In this document: positions 1 through 13,732 of the stretch, one piece after another
Layout of the letters: each line of letters starts with the position of its first letter
Position numbering within the stretch: the stretch's first letter is position 1
NCBI RefSeq assembly: GCF_000004195.4
Contig: NC_030680.2
Span: 152,108,672 to 152,172,671 of the forward strand
Direction: 5' to 3'
Length of the DNA: 64,000 bases
DNA from: Xenopus tropicalis
Lineage: Eukaryota > Chordata > Amphibia > Anura > Pipidae
Made by a program: the position numbers and the translations under genes
Notes under the pieces: model-generated
Databases searched by the model: none
What the model was told of the DNA's origin: nothing
What the model saw: the letters and a program-made list of their open reading frames with translations, nothing else

Positions 1-1250
1 CCCTTCCCGGAGGCAGATGGGCAGGGGCAGAGGCCCCAGGCTGGCTGGCAGAGGGGCAGGGGCAGAGGGCCGGCTGGCAGAGGGGCAGAGGCAGGAGTAG
101 GGGCAAAGGGCCAGCTGGTAGAGGGGCAGAGGCAGGAGTAGGGGCAGAGGGCCGGCTGGTAGAGGGGCAGAGGAAGGAGTAGGGGCAGAGGGGAAGGGGC
201 ACAGGGGCAGAGGGCTGGCTGGCAGAGGCAGGAGTAGGGGCAGAGGGGAAGGGTCACAGGGGCAGAGGGCCGGCTGGCAGAGGGGCAGGAGTAGGGGCAG
301 AGGGCTGGCTGGCAGAGGGGCAGAGGCAGGAGTAGGGGCACAGGGGAAGGGGCACAGGGGCAGGAGTAGGGGCAGAGGGGAAGGGGCACAGGGGCAGAGG
401 GCCGGCTGGCAGAGGGGCAGGAGTAGGGGCAGAGGGCCGGCTGGCAGAGGGGCAGGAGTAGGGGCAGAGGGCCGGCTGGCAGAGGGGCAGGAGTAGGGGC
501 AGAGGGCCGGCTGGCAGAGGGGCAGAGGCAGGAGTAGGGGCAGAGGGGAAGGGGCACAGGGGCAGAGGGCCGGCTGGCAGAGGGGCAGGAGTAGGGGCAG
601 AGGGCCGGCTGGCAGAGGGGCAGGAGTAGGGGCAGAGGGCCGGCTGGCAGAGGGGCAGAGGCAGGAGTAGGGGCAGAGGGGAAGGGGCACAGGGGCAGAG
701 GGCCGGCTGGCAGAGGGGCAGGAGTAGGGGCAGAGGGCCGGCTGGCAGAGGGGCAGGAGTAGGGGCAGAGGGCCGGCTGGCAGAGGGGCAGGAGTAGGGG
801 CAGAGGGCCGGCTGGCAGAGGGGCAGGAGTAGGGGCAGAGGGCCGGCTGGCAGAGGCAGGAGTAGGGGCAGAGGGCCGGCTGGCAGAGGGGCAGGAGTAG
901 GGGCAGAGGGCCGGCTGGCAAAGGGGCAGAGGCAGGAGTAGGGGCAGAGGGCCGGCTGGCAGAGGGGCAGAGGCAGGAGTAGGGGCAGAGGGCCGGCTGG
1001 CAGAGGGCCGGCTGGCAGAGGGGCAGGAGTAGGGGCAGAGGGGAAGGGGCAGAGGGCCGGCTGGCAGAGGGGCAGGGGCAGAGGGCCGGCTGGCAGAGGG
1101 GCAGGGGCAGAGGGCCGGCTGGCAGAGGGGCAGGGGCAGAGGGCCGGCTGGCAGAGGGGCAGGAGTAGGGGCAGAGGGCCGGCTGGCAGAGGGGCAGGGG
1201 CAGAGGGCCGGCTGGCAGAGGGGCAGGGGCAGAGGGCCGGCTGGCAGAGG
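1..1250. repeat. G-rich minisatellite, 29-42 bp units
   Basis: Tandem units run from about base 35 to 1250 and start before or at the left edge. The commonest unit is 35 bp (for example starting at 481 and 516), built from GGCAGGAGTAGGGGCAGAGG followed by GCCGGCTGGCAGAGG. Shorter 29 bp units lacking the AGGAGTA segment dominate after 1065. Longer forms add AGGCAGGAGTA or GGGAAGGGGCACAGG. The plus strand is nearly C-free in stretches, with many GGG/GGGG runs. On the phf2 sense (minus) strand it is a C-rich pyrimidine-leaning array inside intron 1. No coding content was seen. Confidence 0.95.
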
Positions 1251-1482
1251 GGGTGCCAGGCTACAGACCGGGCAGAGCCGATCAGGGAAGAGGTTAAAGT
1301 GGCACAAGGGGCTCATTGTTTCGCTGTCAATGAATCAGACCGGGAGCAGCTGATCCCCAGTCGCTGCCACTAAATCCCATTGAAAGACGCTCATACAGAC
1401 GCACGATTTCTCCCAGACTGTCGGACACAGCGGCTGGAGTGGCCCCGATGCCGCCGAGCCAAGAAGCTCCTTCCCCCGAGTG
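1251..1482. other. Non-repetitive spacer
   Basis: This 230 bp of mixed sequence lies between the two G-rich arrays. I see no exon with both splice signals, no RNA gene and no transposon terminus. It lies in the presumed first intron of phf2. Confidence 0.6.
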
Positions 1483-2226
1483 GCAGCGGGTTATGTGCCC
1501 CGGGGCAGGGGGGCAGCGGGTTATGTGCCCCGGGGCAGGGGGGCAGCGGGTTATGTGCCCCGGGGCAGGGGGGCAGCGGGTTATGTGCCCCGGGGCAGGG
1601 GGGCAGCGGGTTATGTGCCCCGGGGCAGGGGGGAACGGGTTATGTGCCCCGGGGCAGGGGGGCAGCGGGTTATGTGCCCCGGGGCAGGGGGCAGCGGGTT
1701 ATGTGCCCCGGGGCAGGGGGGCAGCGGGTTATGTGCCCCGGGGCAGGGGGGCAGCGGGTTATGTGCCCGGGGGCAGCGGGTTATGTGCCCCGGGGCAGGG
1801 GGGCAGCGGGTTATGTGCCCCGGGGCAGGGGGCAGCGGGTTATGTGCCCAGGGGCAGGGGGGCAGCGGGTTATGTGCCCCGGGGCAGGGGGGCAGCGGGT
1901 TATGTGCCCGGGGGCAGCGGGTTATGTGCCCCGGGGCAGGGGGGCAGCGGGTTATGTGCCCCGGGGCAGGGGGGCAGCGGGTTATGTGCCCCAGGGCAGG
2001 GGGGCAGCGGGTTATGTGCCCGGGGGCAGCGGGTTATGTGCCCAGGGGCAGGGGGGCAGCGGGTTATGTGCCCCGGGGCAGGGGGGCAGCGGGTTATGTG
2101 CCCGGGGGCAGCGGGTTATGTGCCCCGGGGCAGGGGGGCAGCGGGTTATGTGCCCCGGGGCAGGGGGGAGCGGGTTATGTGCCCCGGGGCAGCGGGTTAT
2201 GTGCCCCGGGGCAGGGGGGCAGCGGT
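1483..2226. repeat. 30 bp G-rich minisatellite, about 26 copies
   Basis: The unit is GGCAGCGGGTTATGTGCCCC followed by GGGGCAGGGG, with exact 30 bp spacing at 1491, 1521, 1551, 1581 and 1611. The TTATGTGC core occurs about 26 times. Variants of 29 bp (one G lost) and of about 22-23 bp (part of the GGGGCAGGGG arm lost) recur. The array is open in three plus-strand frames only because 30 is a multiple of three and the unit has no stop, so the resulting 270-374 codon frames are not genes. Each unit holds G runs of 4, 6 and 3, which suits quadruplex formation. Confidence 0.97.
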
Positions 2227-2570
2227 AGGGGCAATAAGAGGGCAGATTCCCGTTGCTGCAGGGAGGGGGGAAACCGCCCCCCAGGCCTGTAACCCGTTCC
2301 CCGCCGGATCTGCCCCGGGAGGGTCGGACAAAGCGACCGCCGCACCGTTAGCAGCGACTGAAACTCCCCCGGTCGGGAAGGGAAACAGGATGTGCAGCGG
2401 GGGGGGGGGGGGGGGAGATAATGGGGCCGGGGGCACAGCTGCTTCTTATTCTCTCCCCCCCCCAGCCCCTACTGGGCCCTCTCCCCGCTCCGCAGCCTCC
2501 CAGCAACATTCAGCGCTGCAGCCCCCCGGCCATTCCGGGTACAAACTGCCCTCCCTCCCCTAAACAGTGG
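2227..2570. other. GC-rich non-repetitive spacer
   Basis: This is CpG-containing unique sequence with no supported exon. It contains an 18-G homopolymer (listed separately) followed by a pyrimidine-rich stretch at about 2450-2500. It joins the 26/28 bp array without an obvious boundary element. Confidence 0.55.
2399..2416 (+). repeat. Poly-G run (G18)
   Basis: Eighteen consecutive G are read directly between GCAGC and AGATAATGGGG. Such runs are unstable and are often miscounted in sequencing, so the true length may differ. Confidence 0.9.
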
Positions 2571-3530
2571 CGCCCCCTACCCACAGTATAATATCCTGTG
2601 CCCCCTACCCTGTATAATATCCTGTGCCCCCTACCCTGTATAATATCCTGTGCCCCCTACCCTGTATAATATCCTGTGCCCCCTACCCTATATAATATCC
2701 TGTGCCCCCTACCCTATATAATATCCTGTGCCCCCTACCCTATATAATATCCTGTGCCCCCTACCCTGTATAATATCCTGTGCCCCCTACCCTGTATAAT
2801 ATCCTGTGCCCCCTACTCTGTATAATATCCTGTGCCCCCTACCCTGTATAATATCCTGTGCCCCCAAGTATAATATCCTGTGCCCCCTACCCTGTATAAT
2901 ATCCTGTGCCCCCTACCCTGTATAACACACACAGTGCCCCCTACCCTGTATAATATCCTGTGCCCCCTACCCTGTATAACACACACAGTGCCCCCTACCC
3001 TGTATAATATCCTGTGCCCCCTACCCTGTATAACACACACAGTGCCCCCTACCCTGTATAATATCCTGTGCCCCCTACCCTGTATAATATCCTGTGCCCC
3101 CTACTCTGTATAATATCCTGTGCCCCCTACCCTGTATAATATCCTGTGCCCCCAAGTATAATATCCTGTGCCCCCTACCCTGTATAATATCCTGTGCCCC
3201 CTACCCTGTATAATATCCTGTGCCCCCTACCCTGTATAACACACACAGTGCCCCCTACCCTGTATAATATCCTGTGCCCCCTACCCTGTATAACACACAC
3301 AGTGCCCCCTACCCTGTATAATATCCTGTGCCCCCTACCCTGTATAACACACACAGTGCCCCCTACCCTGTATAATATCCTGTGCCCCCTACCCTGTATA
3401 ACACACACAGTGCCCCCTACCCTGTATAATATCCTGTGCCCCCTACCCTGTATAATATCCTGTGCCCCCTACCCTGTATAATATCCTGTGCCCCCAAGTA
3501 TAATATCCTGTGCCCCCTACCCTGTATAAC
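2571..3530. repeat. Distinct ATATCCT sub-array with dimeric higher-order unit
   Basis: Units here carry the ATATCCTG linker instead of CACACA. From about 2900 to 3110 and 3200 to 3430, ATATCCT (26 bp) and CACACACA (28 bp) units alternate as a 54 bp dimer. A rare unit containing CCCCCAAGTATAAT recurs at 2861, 3149 and 3491, spaced 288 and 342 bp (a difference of exactly one 54 bp dimer). This shows that larger blocks were duplicated. The switch to pure CACACA-type units occurs at about 3530. Confidence 0.9.
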
Positions 3531-6500
3531 ACACAATGCCCCCTACCCTGTATAACACACAGTGCCCCCTACCCTGTATAACACACACAGTGCCCCCTAC
3601 CCTGTATAACACACACAGTGCCCCCTACCCTGTATAACACACACTGCCCCCTACCCTGTATAACACACAGTGCCCCCTACCCTGTATAACACACATTGCC
3701 CCCTACCCTGTATAACACACATTGCCCCCTACCCTGTATAACACACAGTGCCCCTACCCTGTATAACACACAGTGCCCCCTACCCTGTATAACACACAGT
3801 GCCCCCTACCCTGTATAACACACAGTGCCCCCTACCCTGTATAACACACAGTGCCCCCTACCCTGTATAACACACAGTGCCCCCTACCCTGTATAACACA
3901 CACAGTGCCCCCTACCAAGTATAACACACAGTGCCCCTACCCTGTATAACACACAGTGCCCCCTACCCTGTATAACACACAGTGCCCCCTACCCTGTATA
4001 ACACACACAGGCCCCCTACCCTGTATAACACACACTGCCCCCTACCCTGTATAACACACACTGCCCCCTACCCTGTATAACACACACTGCCCCCTACCCT
4101 GTATAACACACAGTGCCCCCTACCCTGTATAACACACACTGCCCCCTACCCTGTATAACACACAGTGCCCCCTACCCTGTATAACACACACAGTGCCCCC
4201 TACCCTGTATAACACACACAGTGCCCCCTACCCTGTATAACACACACAGTGCCCCCTACCCTGTATAACACACACTGCCCCCTACCCTGTATAACACACA
4301 GTGCCCCCTACCCTGTATAACACACACAGTGCCCCCTACCCTGTATAACACACACAGTGCCCCCTACCCTGTATAACACACACAGTGCCCCCTACCCTGT
4401 ATAACACACAGTGCCCCCTACCCTGTATAACACACAGTGCCCCCTACCCTGTATAACACACAGTGCCCCCTACCCTGTATAACACACACAGTGCCCCCTA
4501 CCCTGTATAACACACAGTGCCCCCTCCCCTGTATAACACAACACTGCCCCCTACCCTGTATAACACACAGTGCCCCCTACCCTGTATAACACACACAGTG
4601 CCCCCTACCCTGTATAACACACACAGTGCCCCCTACCCTGTATAACACACACAGTGCCCCCTACCCTGTATAACACACACTGCCCCCTACCCTGTATAAC
4701 ACACACTGCCCCCTACCCTGTATAACACACAGTGCCCCTACCCTGTATAACACACAGTGCCCCCTACCCTGTATAACACACAGTGCCCCCTACCCTGTAT
4801 AACACACACAGTGCCCCCTACCCTGTATAACACACACTGCCCCCTACCCTGTATAACACACACAGTGCCCCCTACCCTGTATAACACACACAGTGCCCCC
4901 TACCCTGTATAACACACACAGTGCCCCCTACCCCTGTATAACACACACAGTGCCCCCTACCCTGTATAACACACACAGTGCCCCCTACCCTGTATAAACA
5001 CACAGTGCCCCCTACCCTGTATAACACACAGTGCCCCCTACCCTGTATAACACACACAGTGCCCCCTACCCTGTATAACACACAGGCCCCCTACCCTGTA
5101 TAACACACAGTGCCCCCTACCCTGTATAACACACAGTGCCCCCTACCCTGTATAACACACAGTGCCCCCTACCCTGTATAACACACACTGCCCCCTACCC
5201 TGTATAACACACAGTGCCCCCCTACCCTGTATAACACACACTGCCCCCTACCCTGTATAACACACACTGCCCCCTACCCTGTATAACACACAGTGCCCCC
5301 TACCCTGTATAACACACACTGCCCCTACCCTGTATAACACACAGTGCCCCCTACCCTGTATAACACACACAGTGCCCCCTACCCTGTATAACACACACAG
5401 TGCCCCCTACCCTATATAACACACACTGCCCCCTACCCTGTATAACACACAGTGCCCCCTACCCTGTATAACACACACAGTGCCCCCTACCCTGTATAAC
5501 ACACACAGTGCCCCCTACCCTGTATAACACACACAGTGCCCCCTACCCTGTATAACACACACAGTGCCCCCTACCCTGTATAACACACACAGTGCCCCCT
5601 ACCCTGTATAACACACACAGTGCCCCCTACCCTGTATAACACACACAGTGCCCCCCTACCCTGTATAACAGACAGTGCCCCCTACCCTGTATAACACACA
5701 GTGCCCCCTACCCTGTATAACACCACAGTGCCCCCTACCTGTATAACACAACAGTGCCCCCTACCCTGTATAACACACAGTGCCCCCTACCCTGTATAAC
5801 ACACAGTGCCCCCTACCCTGTATAACACACAGTGCCCCCTACCCTGTATAACACACAGTGCCCCCTACCCTGTATAACACACAGTGCCCCCTACCCTGTA
5901 TAACACACAGTGCCCCCTACCCTGTATAACACACAGTGCCCCCTACCCTGTATAACACACAGTGCCCCCTACCCTGTATAACACACAGTGCCCCCTACCC
6001 TGTATAACACACACAGTGCCCCCTACCCTGTATAACACACACAGTGCCCCCTACCCTGTATAACACACACAGTGCCCCCTACCCTGTATAACACACACAG
6101 TGCCCCCTACCCTGTATAACAGACAGTGCCCCTACCCTGTATAACACACAGTGCCCCTACCCTGTATAACACACACAGTGCCCCCTACCCTGTATAACAG
6201 ACAGTGCCCCCTACCCTGTATAACACACAGTGCCCCCTACCCTGTATAACACACAGTGCCCCCTACCCTGTATAACACACAGTGCCCCTACCCTGTATAA
6301 CACACAGTGCCCCTACCCTGTATAACACACACAGTTGCCCCCTACCCTGTATAACAGACAGTGCCCCCTACCCTGTATAACACACAGTGCCCCCCTACCC
6401 TGTATAACACACAGTGCCCCCTACCCTGTATAACACACACAGTGCCCCTACCCTGTATAACACACAGTGCCCCCTCCCCTGTATAACACACACAGTGCCC

Positions 6501-9500
6501 CCTACCCTGTATAACACACACAGTGCCCCCTACCCTGTATAACACACAGTGCCCCCTACCCTGTATAACACACACAGTGCCCCCTACCCTGTATAACACA
6601 CAGTGCCCCCTACCCTGTATAACACACACAGTGCCCCCTACCCTGTATAACACACACTGCCCCCTACCCTGTATAACACACACAGTGCCCCCTACCCTGT
6701 ATAACACACACTGCCCCCTACCCTGTATAACACACAGTGCCCCCTACCCTGTATAACACACACAGTGCCCCTACCCTGTATAACACACAGTGCCCCTACC
6801 CTGTATAACACACACAGTGCCCCCTACCCTGTATAACACACACAGTGCCCCCTACCCTGTATAACACACACAGTGCCCCCTACCCTGTATAACACACACA
6901 GTGCCCCCTACCCTGTATAACACACACAGTGCCCCCTACCCTGTATAACAGACAGTGCCCCCTACCCTGTATAACACACAGTGCCCCCTACCCTGTATAA
7001 CACACAGTGCCCCCTACCCTGTATAACACACAGTGCCCCCTACCCTGTATAACACACACAGTGCCCCCTACCCTGTATAACACACAGTGCCCCCTACCCT
7101 GTATAACACACACAGTGCCCCCTACCCTGTATAACACACACAGTGCCCCCTACCCTGTATAACACACACAGTGCCCCCTACCCTGTATAACACACACAGT
7201 GCCCCCTGCCCTGTATAACACACAGTGCCCCCTACCCTGTATAACACACACAGTGCCCCCTGCCCTGTATAACACACAGTGCCCCCTACCCTGTATAACA
7301 CACACAGTGCCCCCTACCCTGTATAACACACACAGTGGCCCCCTACCCTGTATAACACACACAGTGCCCCCTACCCTGTATAACACACACTGCCCCCTAC
7401 CCTGTATAACACACACTGCCCCCTACCCTGCTATAACACACACTGCCCCCTACCCTGTATAACACACAGTGCCCCCTACCCTGTATAACACACAGTGCCC
7501 CCTACCCTGTATAACACACACAGTGCCCCCTACCCTGTATAACACACACTGCCCCCTACCCTGTATAACACACACAGTGCCCCCTACCCTGTATAACACA
7601 CACAGTGCCCCCTACCCTGTATAACACACACAGTGCCCCCTGCCCTGTATAACACACACAGTGCCCCTACCCTGTATAACACACACAGTGCCCCCTACCC
7701 TGTATAACACACAGTGCCCCCTACCCTGTATAACACACAGTGCCCCCTACCCTGTATAACACACACAGTGCCCCCTACCCTGTATAACACACAGTGCCCC
7801 CTACCCTGTATAACACACAGTGCCCCCTACCCTGTATAACACACACAGTGCCCCCTACCCTGTATAACACACACAGTGCCCCCTACCCTGTATAACACAC
7901 ACAGTGCCCCCTACCCTGTATAACACACACTGCCACCTACCCTGTATAACACACACTGCCCCCTACCCTGTATAACACACACAGTGCCCCCTACCCTGTA
8001 TAACACACACAGTGCCCCTACCCTGTAACACACAGTCCCCTACCCTGTATAACACACAGTGCCCCCTACCCTGTATAACACACAGTGCCCCCTACCCTGT
8101 ATAACACACAGTGCCCCCTACCCTGTATAACACAGGCCCCTACCCTGCCCCCTACCCTGTATAACACACACTGCCCCCTACCCTGTATAACACACACTGC
8201 CCCCTACCCTGTATAACACACACAGTGCCCCCTACCCTGTATAACACACACAGTGCCCCCTACCCTGTATAACACACACAGTGCCCCCTACCCTGTATAA
8301 CACACACAGTGCCCCCTACCCTGTATAACACACAGTGCCCCCTACCCTGTATAACACACACAGTGCCCCCCTACCCTGTATAACACACACAGTGCCCCCT
8401 ACCCTGTATAAACACACAGTGCCCCCTACCCTGTATAACACACACAGTGCCCCCTACCCTGTATAACACACACAGTGCCCCCTACCCTGTATAAAACACA
8501 CAGTGCCCCCTACCCTGTATAACACACACAGTGCCCCCTACCCTGTATAACACACACTGCCCCCTACCCTGTATAACACACACTGCCCCCTACCCTGTAT
8601 AACACACACAGTGCCCCCTACCCTGTATAACACACACAGTGCCCCCTACCCTGTATAACACACAGTGCCCCCTACCCTGTATAACACACAGTGCCCCCTA
8701 CCCTGTATAACACACACTGCCCCCTACCCTGTATAACACACACTGCCCCCTACCCTGTATAACACACACTGCCACCTACCCTGTATAACACACACTGCCC
8801 CCTACCCTGTATAACACACACAGTGCCCCCTACCCTATATAACACACAGTGCCCCCTACCCTGTATAACACACAGTGCCCCCTACCCTGTATAACACACA
8901 CTGCCCCCTACCCTGTATAACACACACTGCCCCCTACCCTGTATAACACACACAGTGCCCCTACCCTGTATAACACACACAGTGCCCCCTACCCTGTATA
9001 ACACACACAGTGCCCCCTACCCTGTATAACACACACAGTGCCCCCTACCCTGTATAACACACAGTGCCCCCTACCCTGTATAACACACACAGTGCCCCCT
9101 ACCCTGTATAACACACACAGTGCCCCCTACCCTGTATAAAACACACAGTGCCCCCTACCCTGTATAACACACACAGTGCCCCCTACCCTGTATAACACAC
9201 AGTGCCCCCTACCCTGTATAAAACACACAGTGCCCCCTACCCTGTATAACACACACAGTGCCCCCTACCCTGTATAACACACACTGCCCCCTACCCTGTA
9301 TAACACACACTGGCCCCTACCCTGTATAACACACACAGTGCCCCCTACCCTGTATAACACACACAGTGCCCCCTACCCTGTATAACACACAGTGCCCCCT
9401 ACCCTGTATAACACACAGTGCCCCCTACCCTGTATAACACACACTGCCCCCTACCCTGTATAACACACACTGCCCCCTACCCTGTATAACACACACTGCC

Positions 9501-12500
9501 ACCTACCCTGTATAACACACACTGCCCCCTACCCTGTATAACACACAGTGCCCCCTACCCTGTATAACACACAGTGCCCCCTGCCCTGTATAACACACAC
9601 AGTGCCCCTACCCTGTATAACACACAGTGCCCCCTACCCTGTATAACACACACAGTGCCCCCTACCCTGTATAACACACAGTGCCCCCTACCCTGTATAA
9701 CACACACTGCCCCCTACCCTGTATAACACACACTGCCCCCTACCCTGTATAACACACCCAACAGTGCCCCCTAACCCTGTATAAACACACAGTGCCCCCT
9801 ACCTTGTTATAACACACAGTGCCCCCTACCCTGTATAACACACAGTGCCCCCTACCCTGTATAACACACAGTGCCCCCTACCCTGTATAACACACACTGC
9901 CCCCTACCCTGTATAACACACACAGTGCCCCCTACCCTGTATAACACACACAGTGCCCCCTACCCTGTATAACACACACAGTGCCCCCTACCCTGTATAA
10001 CACACACAGTGCCCCCTACCCTGTATAACACACACAGTGCCCCCTACCCTGTATAACACACACAGTGCCCCCTACCCTGTATAACACACACAGTGCCCCT
10101 ACCCTGTATAACACACACAGTGCCCCCTACCCTGTATAACACACAGTGCCCCCTACCCTGTATAACACCACAGTGCCCCCTACCCTGTATAACCACACAG
10201 TGCCCCCTACCCTGTATAACACACAGTGCCCCCTACCCTGTATAACACACAAGCAGTGCCCCCTACCCTGTATAAAACACACAGTGCCCCCTACCCTGTA
10301 TAACACACACAGTGCCCCTACCCTGTATAACACACACAGTGCCCCCTACCCTGTATAACACACACAGTGCCCCCTACCCTGTATAACACACACAGTGCCC
10401 CCTACCTGTATAACACACACAGTGCCCCCTACCCTGTATAACACACAGTGCCCCTACCCTGTATAACACACACAGTGCCCCCTACCCTGTATAACACACA
10501 CAGTGCCCCTACCCTGTAATCAACACACACAGTGCCCCCTACCCTGTATAACACACACAGTGCCCCCTACCTGTAAACACACACAGTGCCCCCTACCCTG
10601 TATAACACACACAGTGCCCCCTACCCTGTATAACACACACAGTGCCCCCTACCCCTGTATAACACAACAGTGCCCCCCTACCCTGTATAACACCACAGTG
10701 CCCCCTACCCTGTATAACACACACAGTGCCCCCCTACCCTGTATAACACACAGTGCCCCTACCCTGTATAAACACACAGTGCCCCCTACCCTGTATAACA
10801 CACACAGTGCCCCTACCCTGTATAACACACACAGTGCCCCTACCCTGTATAACACACAGTGCCCCCTACCCTGTATAACACACAGTGCCCCCTACCCTGT
10901 ATAAACACACAGTGCCCCCTACCCTGTATAACACACACAGTGCCCCCTACCCTGTATAACACACATGCCCCTACTGTATAACACACACAGTGCCCCCTAC
11001 CCTGTATAACACACACAGTGCCCCCTACCCTGATAACACACACAGTGCCCCCTACCCTGTATAACACACACAGTGCCCCCTACCCTGTATAACACACACA
11101 GTGCCCCCTACCCTGTATAACACACACAGTGCCCCTACCCTGTATAACACACAGTGCCCCTACCCTGTATAACACACACAGTGCCCCTACCCTGTATAAC
11201 ACACACAGTGCCCCCTACCCTGTATAACACACACAGTGCCCCCTACCCTGTATAACACACACAGTGCCCCCTACCCTGTATAACACACAGTGCCCCCTAC
11301 CCTGTATAACACACAGTGCCCCCTACCCTGTATAACACACAGTGCCCCCTACCCTGTATAACACACAGTGCCCCCTACCCTGTATAAAACACACAGTGCC
11401 CCCTACCCTGTATAACACACACAGTGCCCCCTACCCCTGTATAACACACAGTGCCCCCTACCCTGTATAACACACAGTGCCCCCTACCCTGTATAACACA
11501 CACAGTGCCCCCTACCCTGTATAACACACACAGTGCCCCCTACCCTGTATAACACACACAGTGCCCCCTACCCTGTATAACACACACAGTGCCCCCTACC
11601 CTGTATAACACACACCAGTGCCCCCTACCCTGTATAACACACAGTGCCCCCTACCCTGTATAACACACACAGTGCCCCTACCCTGTATAACACACAGTGC
11701 CCCCTACCCTGTATAACACACAGTGCCCCCTACCCTGTATAACACACACAGTGCCCCCTACCCTGTATAACACACACAGTGCCCCCTACCCTGTATAACA
11801 CACACAGTGCCCCCTACCCTGTATAACACACACAGTGCCCCCTACCCTGTATAACACACACAGTGCCCCCTACCCTGTATAACACCACAGTGCCCCCTAC
11901 CCTGTATAAACACACAGTGCCCCCTACCCTGTATAACACACACAGTGCCCCCTACCCTGTATAACACACACAGTGCCCCCTACCCTGTATAACACACACA
12001 GTGCCCCCTACCCTGTATAACACACACAGTGCCCCCTACCCTGTATAACACACAGTGCCCCCCTACCCTGTATAACACACAGTGCCCCCTACCCTGTATA
12101 ACACACACAGTGCCCCCTACCCTGTATAACACACACAGTGCCCCCTACCCTGTATAACACACACAGTGCCCCCTACCCTGTATAACACACACAGTGCCCC
12201 CTACCCTGTATAACACACACAGTGCCCCCTACCCTGTATAACACACAGTGCCCCCTACCCTGTATAACACACACAGTGCCCCCTACCCTGTATAACACAC
12301 AGTGCCCCCTACCCTGTATAACACACAGTGCCCCCTACCCTGTATAACACACAGTGCCCCCTACCCTGTATAACACACAGTGCCCCCTACCCTGTATAAA
12401 CACACAGTGCCCCCTACCCTGTATAACACACACAGTGCCCCCTACCCTGTATAACACCACAGTGCCCCCTACCCTGTATAACACACACAGTGCCCCCTAC

Positions 12501-13732
12501 CCGTACACACACCAGTGCCCCCTACCCTGTATAACACACACAGTGCCCCCTACCCTGTATAACACACACAGTGCCCCCTACCCTGTATAACACACACAGT
12601 GCCCCCTACCCTGTATAACACCACAGTGCCCCCTACCCTGTATAACACACAGTTGCCCCCTACCCTGTATAACACACACAGTGCCCCCTACCCTGTATAA
12701 CCACACAGTGCCCCCTACCCTGTATAACACACAGTGCCCCCTACCCTGTATAACACACAGTGCCCCCTACCCTGTATAACACACACAGTGCCCCCCTACC
12801 CTGTATAACACACAGTGCCCCCTACCCTGTATAACACACAGTGCCCCCTACCCTGTATAACACACACAGTGCCCCCTACCCTGTATAACACACAGTGCCC
12901 CCTACCCTGTATAAACACACACTGCCCCCTACCCTGTATAACACACACAGTGCCCCCTACCCTGTATAACACACACAGTGCCCCCTACCCTGTATAACAC
13001 ACACAGTGCCCCCTACCCTGTATACACACACAGTGCCCCCTACCCTGTATAACACACACAGTGCCCCCTACCCTGTATAACACACACAGTGCCCCCTACC
13101 CTGTATAACACACAGTGCCCCCTACCCTGTATAACACACACAGTGCCCCCTACCCTGTATAACACACAGTGCCCCCTACCCTGTATAACACACACAGTGC
13201 CCCCTACCCTGTATAACACACACAGTGCCCCCTACCCTGTATAACACACACAGTGCCCCCTACCCTGTATAACACACACAGTGCCCCCTACCCTGTATAA
13301 CACACAGTGCCCCCTACCCTGTATAACACACAGTGCCCCCTACCCTGTATAACACACACAGTGCCCCCTACCCTGTATAACACACACAGTGCCCCCTACC
13401 CTGTATAACACACACAGTGCCCCCTACCCTGTATAACACACAGTGCCCCCTACCCTGTATAACACACACAGTGCCCCCTACCCTGTATAACACACACAGT
13501 GCCCCCTACCCTGTATAACACACACAGTGCCCCCTACCCTGTATAACACACACAGTGCCCCCTACCCTGTATAACACACACAGTGCCCCCTACCCTGTAT
13601 AACACACACAGTGCCCCCTACCCTGTATAACACACAGTGCCCCCTACCCTGTATAACACACACAGTGCCCCCTACCCTGTATAACACACACAGTGCCCCC
13701 TACCCTGTATAACACACACAGTGCCCCCTACC
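2571..13732. repeat. 11.2 kb minisatellite of 26/28 bp units
   Basis: Roughly 410-420 units share the core GTGCCCCCTACCCTGTATAA. The linker is ATATCCT (26 bp unit), CACACA (26 bp) or CACACACA (28 bp), so most length variation is a CA-dinucleotide difference. A CACACAC-TGCC form is also common. Units with single-base gains or losses (CACCACAG, ATAAACACAC, AACCACAC) concentrate between about 5.7 and 12.7 kb, and the 2.6-5.6 kb and 13.0-13.7 kb ends are cleaner. Short open frames reading as repeats of LYRVGGTVCVIQGRGHC on the minus strand are artefacts. The array lies in phf2 intron 1. On the sense strand each unit carries CAGGGTAGGGGGCAC. Confidence 0.98.

Noticed and set aside
1380..2563. Gly/Cys-rich frames of 270-374 codons over the 30 bp array
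   Set aside because: Three overlapping plus-strand frames encode the same DNA repeat. This is a minisatellite artefact.
2571..13732. CRISPR-like array of regular direct repeats
   Set aside because: There are no unique spacers between repeats. Units abut and vary only by CA number and point changes, in a vertebrate genome.
2571..13732. Telomere-like sequence, because of CCCTA and GTAGGG words
   Set aside because: No TTAGGG/CCCTAA tandem is present. The words are fixed parts of a 26/28 bp unit.
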